Source: Chelatococcus composti
GTDB lineage: Bacteria > Pseudomonadota > Alphaproteobacteria > Rhizobiales > Beijerinckiaceae
Direction of reading: 5' to 3'
Length of the DNA: 64,000 bases
Assembly: GCF_014201415.1 (NCBI RefSeq)
Contig: NZ_JACHEH010000006.1
Span: 1 to 64,000 of the forward strand
Shown: positions 1 through 9,184 of the stretch, piece after piece
Layout: every line of letters begins with the position of its first letter
How positions within the stretch are numbered: position 1 is the stretch's first letter
The notes under the pieces: generated by a model
Seen by the model: the letters and a program-made list of their open reading frames with translations, nothing else
What the model was told of the DNA's origin: nothing
The model's database searches: none
Translations under genes and position numbers: made by a program

Positions 1-482
1 CCCTCTCAGGATACCCCCAGAAGACAGGCCGCAAAAATACCGCCGCCTACGCTTCTCTTCCTCTCTCAACAATGTCAAAGAGCAACGGCAACCGAAGTTG
101 CCCGCGAACCAGCATGGGCTCGCACTATATCAGCGACAGAGGAACCTGCGGCACCCAGCGGTTGCTCAGCGCCCGGTTCATGTCTCAGGTCTTGGAGGAC
201 CTTGTGCCTCTTTGTCAAGCGGCGTTGGAAGCCGTTCAACCGGAGAGGCGAGTGACGCATCGGCCGGCGGCTCATCGCTGCGGCCCGCGTCGTGTGTGGC
301 GGTTTATGCTCAAATCGCCCGGAAAGGTCAAGCGGCTTCTTGCGCCATTTTCCACAGAAGCCGCCGATCCCTTGCCTCGCCTCGGTTTGACGCGTGGAAA
401 ACTCCCTTTCCAGCCCGCCCCCTTGCCAAATTTCCCGAGCGACTCGCCTCGCCGGCCGGATTCGCGCTTGCCGGGCCCTCTC
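1..482. other. Non-coding stretch downstream of the RND pump
   Basis: No convincing gene is seen in these 482 bases. The short open frames on both strands overlap one another, have no ribosome binding site and give arginine/proline-rich translations typical of chance frames in GC-rich DNA. The stretch lies 3' of the leftward RND permease gene; no clear U-tract terminator was found in it. Confidence 0.5.
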
Positions 483-3400
483 CTATTCCGCCGGATGCGC
501 CGCGGCCGCGGCCGGCACCGCTTCCTCGCCGGCGTGCTGGCGCTTGCCGATGAGGCTGTAGACCGTCGGCACGACGAAAAGCGTCAGGATGGTGCCGAGC
601 GTCATGCCCCCCACGATGACCCAGCCGATCTGCTGGCGGCTCTCTGCACCCGCCCCCTGGGCGAAGGCGAGCGGCACGGCACCGAGCACCATCGCCCCGG
701 TCGTCATGAGGATGGGCCTCAGGCGCAGCGCGGCGGCCTCGATCACCGCCTCGAGCCGGTCGCGGCCCGCCTCCTGCTGCTGGTGCGCGAACTCGACGAT
801 GAGGATGCCGTGCTTGGTGATGAGCCCGACGAGCGTCACGAGGCCGATCTGCGAGAACACGTTGAGCGTGCCGCCTGTGTAGTAGAGCGCCGCGAGCGCG
901 CCCGTCATGGACAGCGGCACCGTCAGCAGGATGATGACGGGATCGCGGAAGCTCTCGAACTGTGCCGCGAGCACCAGATAGATGAAGGCGAGCGCCAGCA
1001 CGAAGACGAGCGCGAGTGACTGGCTAGAGGCGCGGAACTCGCGGCTCTGGCCGGTCAGGTCCGTCTGCACCTGGTTGGGCAGCACCTCCTTGGCCGCCTG
1101 CTCGAGGAAGGCGATGCCGTCACCCATGGTGTAGCCGGGCGCAAGGTTGGCCGAGATGGTGACGGAACGCAGCTGGTTGAAGCGCTTCAACTCCTTCGGC
1201 GCCACCGATTCGTAGACCTTCACCACGTTGGAGAGCTGGATCATCTCGCCGTTCGGCGCGCGCAGGAAGATGGTCGACAGCGTCTCCGGCGAGGCGCGGT
1301 CCTCCGCGGCCAGCTGCACGTAGACATCGTACTGCTCGCCATCGAGCTCGAATCGCGTCACCTGCCGCCCGCCGAGCAGCGTCTCGAGCGTGCGGCCGAC
1401 GACAGCAATGTCGAGCCCGAGGTCGGCCACCTTCGCCCGGTCGAGCTCGATGCGGAACTCGGGCTTGTTGAGCTTGAGGTCCGTGTCGACGTTGACGAGA
1501 CCGGGCCAGGTCTCGATCCGCTCCATCAGCTTGTCGACGTAGCTCTGCAGCTCCTCGTAGGTGCCGGAGGTCTGCACGACGAACTCGATGGGGCGGGAGG
1601 AGCCGCGCTGCCCGAGGGACGCGGGGTTGATGGCGAAAGCGTTGACGCCGGCGATGCGCCGCAGCTTCGGCTGCAGGTCAGCGACGATGTCCTGCTGCTT
1701 GATGCTGCGCTCGTCCCAGTCGGCGAGGCGGCCGAAGGCCATGAAGTCGGTCACCTCCGGGAAGCCGACGATGCTCAGCGTGGAGCGGACGCCGGGATAC
1801 TGCGACACCAGCTTCTCGACCTCCTTCGCGTAGCGTGTCGTATAGGCGAGTGTCGCGCCCTCCGGGCCGCTGCCGCGCAGCATCACCGCTCCGCGATCCT
1901 CCACGGGCGAGAGCTCGGAGCGCAGCTGGGTGAAGTAGAAGGCGCTCATGCCGGCCACGCCGGCAGCCAGCAGCACCACGAGCCAGCGCACCTTCAGCGA
2001 GGCGACGAGGGCCCGGCGGTAGCCGCGCTCGAGCGCCGACAGGAGCCCCTCCAGCGTGGAGAAGATGACGCCGGGGTTCGGATTGTGCTTGAGCAGGCGC
2101 GAGCACATCATCGGCGTCAGCGTCAGGGCTACGAAGCCTGACACGAGCACCGAGCCGGCGAGCGTCAGGGCGAATTCGAGGAAGAGCCGCCCCGTGCGGC
2201 CGGGCGAGAAGGCGACCGGCGCATAGACCGCGGCGAGGGTCAGCGTCATCGCCACCACGGCGAAGGCAATCTCGCGCGAGCCCTTGATGGCGGCGGCGAT
2301 GGGCGTCATGCCCTCCTCGATGTGCCGGTAGATGTTCTCCAGCACCACGATGGCATCGTCCACCACGAGGCCGATGGCGAGCACCATGGCGAGCAGGGTG
2401 AGCGTGTTCACGCTGAACCCCATCGCATACATCAGCGTGAAGGTGGCGATGAGCGAGATGGGGATGGTGACGATCGGGATGATCGACGCCCGCAGCGAAC
2501 GCAGGAAGAAGAGGATCACGAGCACGACGAGGACGATGGCCTCGCCAATGGTGTGATAGACGGCCTTGATCGAGCGGTCGATGAAGACGGCGTTGTCGTT
2601 GGCGATCTCGGCCGTCACGCCGGGCGGCAGCGATTCGTTGATCACCGGCAGCACCGCGCGCACCGCGTTGGAGACGTCGAGCGGATTGGCGACAGCCTGC
2701 TTGACGATGCCGACCGTGATCGTCGGGTTGCCGTTGTAGCGGCCGTCGCGCCTGAGATCCGCGGCGCCGAGCTCGACGCGCGCCACCTCTCCCATCTTCA
2801 CCTGGTAGCCGTCCGCGCGCTTGACCACGATGTCACGGAACTGCTCCTCTGTGGTCAGCCCCGTGCGCGACAACACCGTGAACTCGCGCATCTGGCTCTC
2901 GATGCGGCCCGACGGCAGCTCCACGTTCTGGCTGCGCAGGGCGTTCTCGACATCCTGGACCGTCAGGTTGTAGGCGGCGAGCCTCTCCCGGTCGATCCAG
3001 ATGCGCATGGCATAGCGACGCTCGCCGAAGATGGTGACGTCGGCAACGCCGTTGAGGTTCTTGAACCGGTCGACGACATAGCGGTTGACGTAGTCCGTCA
3101 GCTCCAGCGCATCCATCCCCTCGGCGATGAAGGAGATGTAGATGATCGGCTGGGCGTCCGCCTCAACCTTGGCGATGGTCGGCTCGTCGATCTCGTCCGG
3201 CAGGCGGCGGCGCACGCGGCTCACGCGGTCGCGCACATCGCTGGCGGCGACGTCGATGTCGACGTCCGGGCGAAAACGCACGGTGATGCGGCTCGACTCG
3301 GCGCGGCTCGTCGATTCGAGGATGTCGATGCCGGCGATGCCGGCGATCGAGCCCTCGAGCACCTGCGTCACCTGGCTCTCGATGATGGTCGCCGACGCGC

Positions 3401-3557
3401 CAGGATAGCTTGTGGTCACGGAGACCACAGGCTCGTCCACGTTGGGATATTCGCGCACCGTCAGCCGGTCGTAGGAGACGATGCCGACGAGGATGAGGAT
3501 GAGGCTGAGGACGGTGGCGAAGACGGGACGGCGGATGCAGATCTCCGGCAGGCGCAT
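483..3557 (-). CDS. RND-family multidrug efflux permease (inner-membrane pump)
   Basis: Proton-driven efflux pump subunit of the AcrB/MexB (HAE-1) type, expected in the inner membrane as a trimer linked to an adaptor and an outer-membrane channel. Its 1024 residues match the family size. The N-terminus (MRLPEICIRRPVFATVLSL) is the usual cytosolic helix running into TM1. The TM4 signature VDDAIVVLEN, around residue 405, carries the Asp pair of the proton relay, and large periplasmic loops follow TM1 and TM7. The start at 3557 was chosen because GGAAGGGA lies just upstream; the frame stays open 37 codons further but that stretch is arginine/proline-rich. It follows the adaptor gene by 16 bp, so the two form one operon. 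No outer-membrane factor or local repressor is next to it. Substrate unknown. Confidence 0.93.
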   Translation of the reverse strand: MRLPEICIRRPVFATVLSLILILVGIVSYDRLTVREYPNVDEPVVSVTTSYPGASATIIESQVTQVLEGSIAGIAGIDILESTSRAESSRITVRFRPDVDIDVAASDVRDRVSRVRRRLPDEIDEPTIAKVEADAQPIIYISFIAEGMDALELTDYVNRYVVDRFKNLNGVADVTIFGERRYAMRIWIDRERLAAYNLTVQDVENALRSQNVELPSGRIESQMREFTVLSRTGLTTEEQFRDIVVKRADGYQVKMGEVARVELGAADLRRDGRYNGNPTITVGIVKQAVANPLDVSNAVRAVLPVINESLPPGVTAEIANDNAVFIDRSIKAVYHTIGEAIVLVVLVILFFLRSLRASIIPIVTIPISLIATFTLMYAMGFSVNTLTLLAMVLAIGLVVDDAIVVLENIYRHIEEGMTPIAAAIKGSREIAFAVVAMTLTLAAVYAPVAFSPGRTGRLFLEFALTLAGSVLVSGFVALTLTPMMCSRLLKHNPNPGVIFSTLEGLLSALERGYRRALVASLKVRWLVVLLAAGVAGMSAFYFTQLRSELSPVEDRGAVMLRGSGPEGATLAYTTRYAKEVEKLVSQYPGVRSTLSIVGFPEVTDFMAFGRLADWDERSIKQQDIVADLQPKLRRIAGVNAFAINPASLGQRGSSRPIEFVVQTSGTYEELQSYVDKLMERIETWPGLVNVDTDLKLNKPEFRIELDRAKVADLGLDIAVVGRTLETLLGGRQVTRFELDGEQYDVYVQLAAEDRASPETLSTIFLRAPNGEMIQLSNVVKVYESVAPKELKRFNQLRSVTISANLAPGYTMGDGIAFLEQAAKEVLPNQVQTDLTGQSREFRASSQSLALVFVLALAFIYLVLAAQFESFRDPVIILLTVPLSMTGALAALYYTGGTLNVFSQIGLVTLVGLITKHGILIVEFAHQQQEAGRDRLEAVIEAAALRLRPILMTTGAMVLGAVPLAFAQGAGAESRQQIGWVIVGGMTLGTILTLFVVPTVYSLIGKRQHAGEEAVPAAAAAHPAE

Positions 3558-3573
3558 CTCGATTCCCTTCCGC

Positions 3574-4683
3574 TCAGCCCTGGGCGGCGGTCGAGGCCAC
3601 CACCTCGACGTTGGCGCCGTCGCGCAGCCTCTGCTGGCCGGCCGTGACGACCACTGCCCCCGGTTCAATGCCCTCGGTGACCTCGACGAGGCCGCTGTAG
3701 CGGTTGCCGAGCGTCACGCGCGTCTCCACCGCCTTGCCGTCCTCGACGCGGAAGACGAAGATGTCCTTCCCGCGCGGCACGATGGCCTCCTCGGGAACGG
3801 TCACCACCTGCCGCTCCTTGCTGCCCTTGATGACGATGCGGGCGAAGAGCCCCGGCCTGAGCACGAGGTCTGGGTTGGGCACCCGGGCACGCACGCTGAG
3901 CGCGCGTCCGTTGACGTCCACCAGCGGGTCAATGGCCTCGATGACGCCGGCGAAGGTGCGGCCGGGGAAGGCGTCGACGGTCACCTCGACGGCCTGCCCC
4001 ACCGAGATGTCGGCGAGATGGATCTCCGGCACCTTGAAGTCGACGTTGAGGGTGTCGATCTTCTCGAGGTTCACGAGCGGCTGGCCGGTCGTGACATAGG
4101 CGCCGACTGAGACGGTGCGGATGCCGACGATGCCGGAGAAGGGAGCGCGAATCGTCAGCTTGTCGAAACGGGCCTTGATGAGCGCCACGGCAGCGCGCGC
4201 CATGGCGAGGTTGGCCACCGCCTCGTCGTTGGCGCGCTGGGTGGTATTGCCGGAACGCGCGAGGGTGCTGGTGCGCTCGTAGTTGGCGAGGGCGAGGTCG
4301 AGCTTGGCCTGCGCATCGTCCATCTCGGCCTGGGTCAGGCTGCCGTCCAGCTTGAAGAGGATGTCCCCCTCGTTGACCGCCTGGCCGTCGCTGAAGGCGA
4401 TCGACGAGATGCGGCCGGCGATCTCCGACGCGATCTTGACCGATTCGTCCGAGGCGAGACTGCCGATGGAGCGGATGTCGACCGTCGAGACGGCCGGCTT
4501 GGCCACCGCGGTCTCGACAGCGAAGGCCGGTGCGCCGCGCGGCGTCGCCCCACTCTGGCCCTGGGCCGAGGCGTTCGACTGGAGCGTCGTCCACAGGCCG
4601 TCAAGCCTGCCCCCGTTGAGCAGGTAGGCCCCGGCCCCGGCGGCCGCGAGCAATGCAATGGCAACTACGACCGATTTGCGCAT
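3574..4683 (-). CDS. RND efflux periplasmic adaptor (membrane fusion protein)
   Basis: AcrA/MexA-type periplasmic adaptor that joins the RND permease to an outer-membrane channel. The 369-residue product begins with an uncleaved-type signal anchor (MRKSVVVAIALL...), followed by paired lipoyl half-motifs (SDGQAVNEGDILFKLD, then the return half near IRAPFSGIVG) flanking a helical hairpin (DDAQAKLDLALANYERT), and then a beta-barrel region (VTVDAFPGRTFAGVIEAIDP). The start at 4683 has AGAGGACGG upstream; the ATG 22 codons earlier lacks one. First gene of a two-gene operon with the permease. The 219 bp upstream are AT-richer and probably hold the promoter, but no operator could be assigned. Confidence 0.92.
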   Translation of the reverse strand: MRKSVVVAIALLAAAGAGAYLLNGGRLDGLWTTLQSNASAQGQSGATPRGAPAFAVETAVAKPAVSTVDIRSIGSLASDESVKIASEIAGRISSIAFSDGQAVNEGDILFKLDGSLTQAEMDDAQAKLDLALANYERTSTLARSGNTTQRANDEAVANLAMARAAVALIKARFDKLTIRAPFSGIVGIRTVSVGAYVTTGQPLVNLEKIDTLNVDFKVPEIHLADISVGQAVEVTVDAFPGRTFAGVIEAIDPLVDVNGRALSVRARVPNPDLVLRPGLFARIVIKGSKERQVVTVPEEAIVPRGKDIFVFRVEDGKAVETRVTLGNRYSGLVEVTEGIEPGAVVVTAGQQRLRDGANVEVVASTAAQG

Positions 4684-4902
4684 ACCGTCCTCTAACTTCG
4701 CCGGCCCATCGCCGATGGAGCACAACGAGCTTGTCCCGGCATGTCGCAAACGCGTCCGGACGGCTCCGTCCAGCGGCCCGATGCGGCCGAGCCCTTCGAA
4801 TTCGAGATTGTATGTTAGCTATGTGGCGGCTTACGGAAAGCGCCAAATTAAATCTTTGTCATCAAAGAACCGGCATGGGCGGCGCATCTTGCAGGCAATC
4901 GC

Positions 4903-5697
4903 TCAAAGAGCGGACAGGAGATGCCCGCCGTCGACGGGGATGACCGCCCCCGTCATGTAGGCCGAGGCGGACGACAGGAGCAGCAGCAGCACAGCATCGA
5001 GATCCTGCATGCGGCCGAAGCGCCGTTGCGGAATACGCCTGACGAGCGCCGCCCCGGCCTCACTCGCCAGGAAGTCGCGGTTGAGATCCGTCTCAATGTA
5101 GCCCGGCGCCAGCGCATTGACACGGATGCCGTGACGCGCCCATTCGAGTGCCATCTGCCTGGTGAGCTGGATCAGCCCCGCCTTCGACGTGGCATAGGAG
5201 CCGACCTGGCCGCCCTGGCGCAGGCCGAGGATGGACGCGACGTTGACGATCGCCCCGTCACCGCCCGCGGCGATCATCACCCGGGCCACCTCGCAGGCGA
5301 CATGCCGCGCACCGGTGAGATTCGTGTCGATGGTCTCCGCCCACGCTTCCGGTGTTTCCTCAAGCAGTGGCTGCGTGCGGGCGATGCCCGCATTGTTGAC
5401 GAGCCCGTCGATGGCGCCGAAGCGCGCGAGCACCTGCGCAATGCCCTCGCGGACGCGGGCAATGTCCCGCACGTCCATCGCCACGGGCTCGGCCTCGCCG
5501 CCGGCCATGCGGATCTCCTCGACGAGCGGCTCGAGCAGCGTGAGCCGCCGGGCGGCGACGGCAATATGAACGCCGTGGCCGGCGAGCACGCGGGCGAAGT
5601 GACGCCCGAGGCCGGACGATGCGCCCGTGACGAGCACAACCTTTCCGGCAAGGTCCGCGAAGGGGTTCGGCGCTTGCAGGCCACGCTCGTCCGGCAT
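4903..5697 (-). CDS. SDR-family NAD(P)-dependent oxidoreductase
   Basis: Classical short-chain dehydrogenase/reductase of 264 residues with a Rossmann fold. Visible motifs are the nucleotide loop TGASSGLG (24-31), NNAG (101-104), catalytic Ser155 and the Tyr168-x3-Lys172 pair in YATSK, and a PG motif after it (ALAPGYIETDL). It ends with the usual VDGG. It is divergent from the RpiR regulator 240 bp away, so it may belong to the same catabolic locus and oxidise or reduce a hydroxy/keto intermediate; this is inference from position only. Its substrate cannot be told from sequence. Confidence 0.9.
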   Translation of the reverse strand: MPDERGLQAPNPFADLAGKVVLVTGASSGLGRHFARVLAGHGVHIAVAARRLTLLEPLVEEIRMAGGEAEPVAMDVRDIARVREGIAQVLARFGAIDGLVNNAGIARTQPLLEETPEAWAETIDTNLTGARHVACEVARVMIAAGGDGAIVNVASILGLRQGGQVGSYATSKAGLIQLTRQMALEWARHGIRVNALAPGYIETDLNRDFLASEAGAALVRRIPQRRFGRMQDLDAVLLLLLSSASAYMTGAVIPVDGGHLLSAL

Positions 5698-5937
5698 CCT
5701 CCCACCTGTCTGCTACCGACCCGTACCGACCCGGCAACGGGCCCCTCGGAGCTCCATGCGAGCACGCCTGCCCGGCCCGCGCAAGGCGGGCGGGACACGC
5801 GCCGCCCGCGCTGCCACATTCGCGTCGTACACAACGGGGAATGCGTGACCGGGCCCACGGAATTGTCGCAAGGCCCCGTTTGGCGCTACCGTCCGACATG
5901 GCCTGTGGCCGTTTCGCGTCGCGGAGAGTGAGACAGC

Positions 5938-6822
5938 ATGCGCAACCCCGCCAGCCTCATCGACCGCATGCGCCTTGAGCTGCCGGAGATGAACCGGGCC
6001 GACCGGGCGGTGGCGGATGTCATCCTGCACGACATCGATGCGGCCACGCGGCTCAGCACCAAGGAGCTCGCCGGCAAGGCCGAGGTCAGCGAGCCGACGG
6101 TCATCCGCTTTGCGCGGCGGATGGGCTGCAAGGGCTTCACCGACTTCAAGATTCGCCTGGCCCAGGACTATGCCATCGGACGCATGTACCTCGTCGCCGA
6201 GCGCTCGGCGCCAGCCGAGACGGGGCGCGAGGTGGCCGAGCACGTCTACGAGGCCACGGCCCAGGCGCTCGCCAGCGCCTTCGCGCAGCGTGATCCGGCC
6301 GCGCTCGAGGCGGCCGTCGACGTGCTGAACAAGGCCCGCCGCATCTTCTGCTTCGGCGTCGGCGGCAGCTCGGCCAACGTCGCGCAGGAGGCCGAGAACC
6401 GGCTGTTCCGCCTCGATCTTGCCGCCTCGGCCACCGCCGACCCCTACAAGCAGCGCATCATCGCGGCGACGTCCAGCCCGGACGACGCTTTCCTCATCTT
6501 CTCGGTCACCGGCAAGCCGCGCTCACTCGTCGACGCGGCGGAGATCGCCCGCGGCATTGGCGCCGCTGTCGTGTCCGTGACGGCTCCCGGAACACCGCTC
6601 GCCGAGCGATCGACGGTGGTGGTCCCCCTCATCGCCTTCGACGAGGAGAAGTTCTTCTACATGCCGAATCGCGGCCGCTACGGGCAGCTGTTCGTGCTCG
6701 ACTGCCTGGCGACGCTGATCGGCGCCCGGCGCATGAAGAGTGTGGCCAAGAAGCTCTGGCGCGCCCGTATGACACTCGTCGACCTGCACGGCTCGACCGA
6801 GAGCCAGCCCGTCGGCGACTGA
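5938..6822 (+). CDS. MurR/RpiR-family transcriptional regulator
   Basis: 294-residue regulator with an N-terminal HTH_6 DNA-binding domain (helices around STKELAGKAEVSEPTVIRFARRMG, about residues 40-64) and a C-terminal SIS sugar-phosphate-type domain (FCFGVGGSSANVAQEAENR through VTGKPRSLVDAAEIARG). RpiR proteins bind phosphorylated or acidic sugars through the SIS fold and usually repress a neighbouring catabolic operon. Two GTAAT-N3-ATTAC-like sites lie just downstream, before the enolase-like gene, and resemble operators of this family (the HexR consensus has the same core), so this protein is the likely ligand-responsive regulator of the 7.2-15.2 kb operon. Confidence 0.93.
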   Translation: MRNPASLIDRMRLELPEMNRADRAVADVILHDIDAATRLSTKELAGKAEVSEPTVIRFARRMGCKGFTDFKIRLAQDYAIGRMYLVAERSAPAETGREVAEHVYEATAQALASAFAQRDPAALEAAVDVLNKARRIFCFGVGGSSANVAQEAENRLFRLDLAASATADPYKQRIIAATSSPDDAFLIFSVTGKPRSLVDAAEIARGIGAAVVSVTAPGTPLAERSTVVVPLIAFDEEKFFYMPNRGRYGQLFVLDCLATLIGARRMKSVAKKLWRARMTLVDLHGSTESQPVGD

Positions 6823-6990
6823 TTTCAGCGGCGTTGCGCTGGCCGACTGCAGCCGGCGCACGGCAGGTTTTTCACGCAGCAACGGCATAAGAGGCGGCGG
6901 ACAGGCAGGCCCGGAAGGCTTTGCCAGCGCGCCTTTTCGCTACGGCCGGAAATGCAGCGGCGCCCGGTGAGACCATCGCACTCCAATCGA

Positions 6991-7003
6991 GTAATTAAAT
7001 TAC
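6991..7003. promoter_or_regulatory. Predicted RpiR-type operator, distal copy
   Basis: GTAATTAAATTAC: perfect 5-3-5 palindrome (GTAAT / ATTAC) in an AT island inside GC-rich DNA. The core equals that of the published HexR (RpiR family) consensus TGTAATTAAATTACA. It lies 225 bp before the first gene of the operon and exactly 180 bp before a second copy. Confidence 0.6.
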
Positions 7004-7159
7004 ATACCCCTCCATCGCGCCCCAACCGGCAGGAGCCCGGGAATCTTGGGCCGCGCATGCCGCAATACGCCATAAATGCTTTGTATTCTCGCCATTTCGA
7101 GCATCCTGCACGCCGTCGTGCAATGCCGGCGCACGGCCACCCCGGACTTCGGGGGCCGA

Positions 7160-7188
7160 TTGACACGGTGGTAATAAAACTACATAGT
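7160..7188 (+). promoter_or_regulatory. Predicted sigma-70-type promoter of the catabolic operon
   Basis: TTGACA at 7160-7165, a 17-bp spacer, and CATAGT at 7183-7188. The operator copy at 7171-7183 fills the spacer and touches the -10, which is the classical position for repression by steric block. A start near 7195 would leave a leader of 20-30 nt. Confidence 0.5.
7171..7183. promoter_or_regulatory. Predicted RpiR-type operator, promoter-proximal copy
   Basis: GTAATAAAACTAC: same 5-3-5 layout as the copy at 6991, with one mismatch in the right arm; both copies are followed by ATA. The 180-bp separation is close to 17 helical turns, so two bound regulators could face the same side and loop the DNA. 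Confidence 0.55.
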
Positions 7189-7215
7189 GCGCCAATTCCA
7201 ATTCCAACCTGGCGA

Positions 7216-8373
7216 ATGCGAAGCATGCAGCGCTCCGACAAGACCATTGTTTCCTTCCGTTTCGACGAAGTCATCGTCCCGGCCCATCCGGGCGTGATCA
7301 ATTCGGAGAGCCTCGCAAAGCCGCTTCACATGCTGCCTGTCGGTGGCAAGGCGGCATGGAGCACGCAGTTCGACGAGCTGCCGAAGCTCATCGTGCGCAT
7401 GACGCTTGCCGACGGCACCGTCGGCCTCGGCGAGTTCTACCGCGACCACGAATGGCCGCGCATCGAGGCGATCTGCGCCAACCTGCTGGGCACCTCCATC
7501 CTCGATTACCCGCTGCAGGACCTGCCGCTTCCGCTTTGCCGGGAATACGACGGCTTCGAATGCGCCATCTGGGACGCCTACGCGAAGTCTCTCGGCGTGC
7601 CGATGCATGCGCTGCTTGGCGGCGCCATCCGCGACCGCGTGCCCGTCAGCGCCTGGTCGAGCCACCGCACGCAGGAGGAGGTCGGCCCCTGGGTGCGCCG
7701 CTACTGGGAGCAGGGCTACAAGGTCATCAAGTTCAAATGCGACCTCGAGGATGACGTCGCCGGCTGGTGCGCCCGCATCAAGGAGCACGCGCCGGGCATG
7801 AAGGTCATCTTCGACCCCAACCAGCGCTGGGAGAACGCCGGCAACGCGCGGCGCATCATCCGCGAGCTGGAGCCCATCGGCAACGTGCTTTTGCTGGAGG
7901 ATCCGCTGCCGCGCTGGATGCTGCTTGACTTCGCAGAACTGCGCCGCTTCTCCTCGATCCCGATCGTGCTGCACGTCTCCCTGCCGTATGTCTACCAGGG
8001 CCAGCGGCCGCACGATGCCATCAACGCCATCGCGCACAACGCCGTCGACGGCTTCAACTTCAACGGTGGCTTCGCCAAGTTCCAGGCGCTCGACCACATC
8101 GCCTCGACAGCCGGCCTCTACTGCTGGCACGGCTCGGAGGTGGACCTCGGCATCCTCGAGGCCATGTACGTGCACCAGTCGGCGGCGGCGAAGAGCTGCA
8201 TCTGGCCGAGCGACATCTTCGGCCGCATGATCCGCACGCATGACCTCCTCGAGAAGCCGCTCGCCTTCGAGCCGCCCTTCGTGCGCATTCCGGACGATGG
8301 GCCGGGTCTCGGCGTGAAGCTGGACGAGGAGGCGATCGCGCGCTTCCGCACCGCCCAGCGCACCATCTCCTGA
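7216..8373 (+). CDS. Mandelate racemase/muconate lactonizing enzyme-like (enolase superfamily) protein
   Basis: First gene of the RpiR-linked operon, about 385 residues. N-terminal capping domain, then a TIM-barrel with the KxK motif (Lys172-Phe-Lys174), the first metal ligand Asp200 in FDPN (Asn202 two residues on) and the second, Glu228 in LLLEDP. These mark a member of the enolase superfamily that abstracts a proton alpha to a carboxylate. Where a third acidic ligand is expected (about 25 residues on) the sequence reads IVLHVSLPY, with His253, and the usual lysine before the GG of the next strand is replaced (FNFNGG). The active site is therefore atypical. The frame is open far upstream, across the operators; the first ATG after the predicted promoter was taken, and 7225 is an alternative. 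Neither has a good ribosome binding site. Substrate unknown, probably a sugar acid or similar hydroxy acid. Confidence 0.82.
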   Translation: MRSMQRSDKTIVSFRFDEVIVPAHPGVINSESLAKPLHMLPVGGKAAWSTQFDELPKLIVRMTLADGTVGLGEFYRDHEWPRIEAICANLLGTSILDYPLQDLPLPLCREYDGFECAIWDAYAKSLGVPMHALLGGAIRDRVPVSAWSSHRTQEEVGPWVRRYWEQGYKVIKFKCDLEDDVAGWCARIKEHAPGMKVIFDPNQRWENAGNARRIIRELEPIGNVLLLEDPLPRWMLLDFAELRRFSSIPIVLHVSLPYVYQGQRPHDAINAIAHNAVDGFNFNGGFAKFQALDHIASTAGLYCWHGSEVDLGILEAMYVHQSAAAKSCIWPSDIFGRMIRTHDLLEKPLAFEPPFVRIPDDGPGLGVKLDEEAIARFRTAQRTIS

Positions 8374-8381
8374 GGTCGCCG

Positions 8382-9143
8382 ATGCGCTGGGAAAAACTCA
8401 CCACGAACGAGATCGCCGCGCTCGACCGGTCGATCCCCGTCGTCCTCAACATCGCCGCCGTCGAGCAGCACGGGCCGCACCTGCCGCTCGACACGGACGT
8501 CGAGATCGGCGGCCACTTCCTCGCCCGGCTCGACGAGGCGCTGGGCGACCGGGTGCTGATCCTGCCGCAGGTCAAGGTGTGCTGCTCCGAGCACCATATG
8601 GACTTTCTTGGCACGCTCACCGTTCGCCACGAAACCTTCCTCGCCTATGTGGGTGACATCCTGGAAAGCGTCGTGCGGCACGGTTTCCGCAACCTCGTGC
8701 TGTTCAACAGCCACGGGGGCAACCAGGCCATCGGCCAGGTGCTGCTCGAGAGCTTCGGCGCGCGCCACCGCGACTGCCGCATCGCCATGCTGACATGGTG
8801 GCGGCTCGCCGCCCCCGAGCTCGAGAAGATCCGCGAGAGCGACTTTGCCGGCATCAACCATGCCTGCGAGTTTGAAACCTCGCTGATGCTCCATGCTGCA
8901 CCCGACAGCGTGCGTCGCGCGCTGGTCAGCGGCATGAGCTATGTCCCCACACACGACTGGGCCCAGGCCGACATGATCCGCGCCAGCCGCGGGGCCATGT
9001 TCCGCTCCATGCACGAGATGTCGGGCGGTACGGGTGTCGTGGGCGACCCGTCGAAGGCAAGCGCAGAAAAAGGAGAGAGGATCACCGCGGCCGTGGTGAG
9101 CCAGCTCGCCCACGTCGTCTCGACGCTTGGCCGGGCGCGCTGA
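8382..9143 (+). CDS. Creatininase-family amidohydrolase
   Basis: 253-residue member of the creatininase/creatinine amidohydrolase family, metal-dependent cyclic amide hydrolases that also include FAPy deformylases and mycofactocin MftE. The diagnostic motif VEQHGPHLPLDTD (27-39) gives metal ligands Glu28, His30 and Asp39; FNSHGGNQ supplies the next His. It starts 8 bp after the enolase-like gene, so it is cotranscribed. Together with RidA and the peptide-type importer it points to a nitrogen-containing cyclic or amide substrate, but the true substrate is not deducible. Confidence 0.88.
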   Translation: MRWEKLTTNEIAALDRSIPVVLNIAAVEQHGPHLPLDTDVEIGGHFLARLDEALGDRVLILPQVKVCCSEHHMDFLGTLTVRHETFLAYVGDILESVVRHGFRNLVLFNSHGGNQAIGQVLLESFGARHRDCRIAMLTWWRLAAPELEKIRESDFAGINHACEFETSLMLHAAPDSVRRALVSGMSYVPTHDWAQADMIRASRGAMFRSMHEMSGGTGVVGDPSKASAEKGERITAAVVSQLAHVVSTLGRAR

Positions 9144-9184
9144 AGAAAAAGTTTCCACCGGCAACCAACAGAGGGGTGTGCCAC

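Noticed and set aside
1-482. Short frames at the window start
   Set aside because: Overlapping frames on both strands, no ribosome sites, no protein-like composition.
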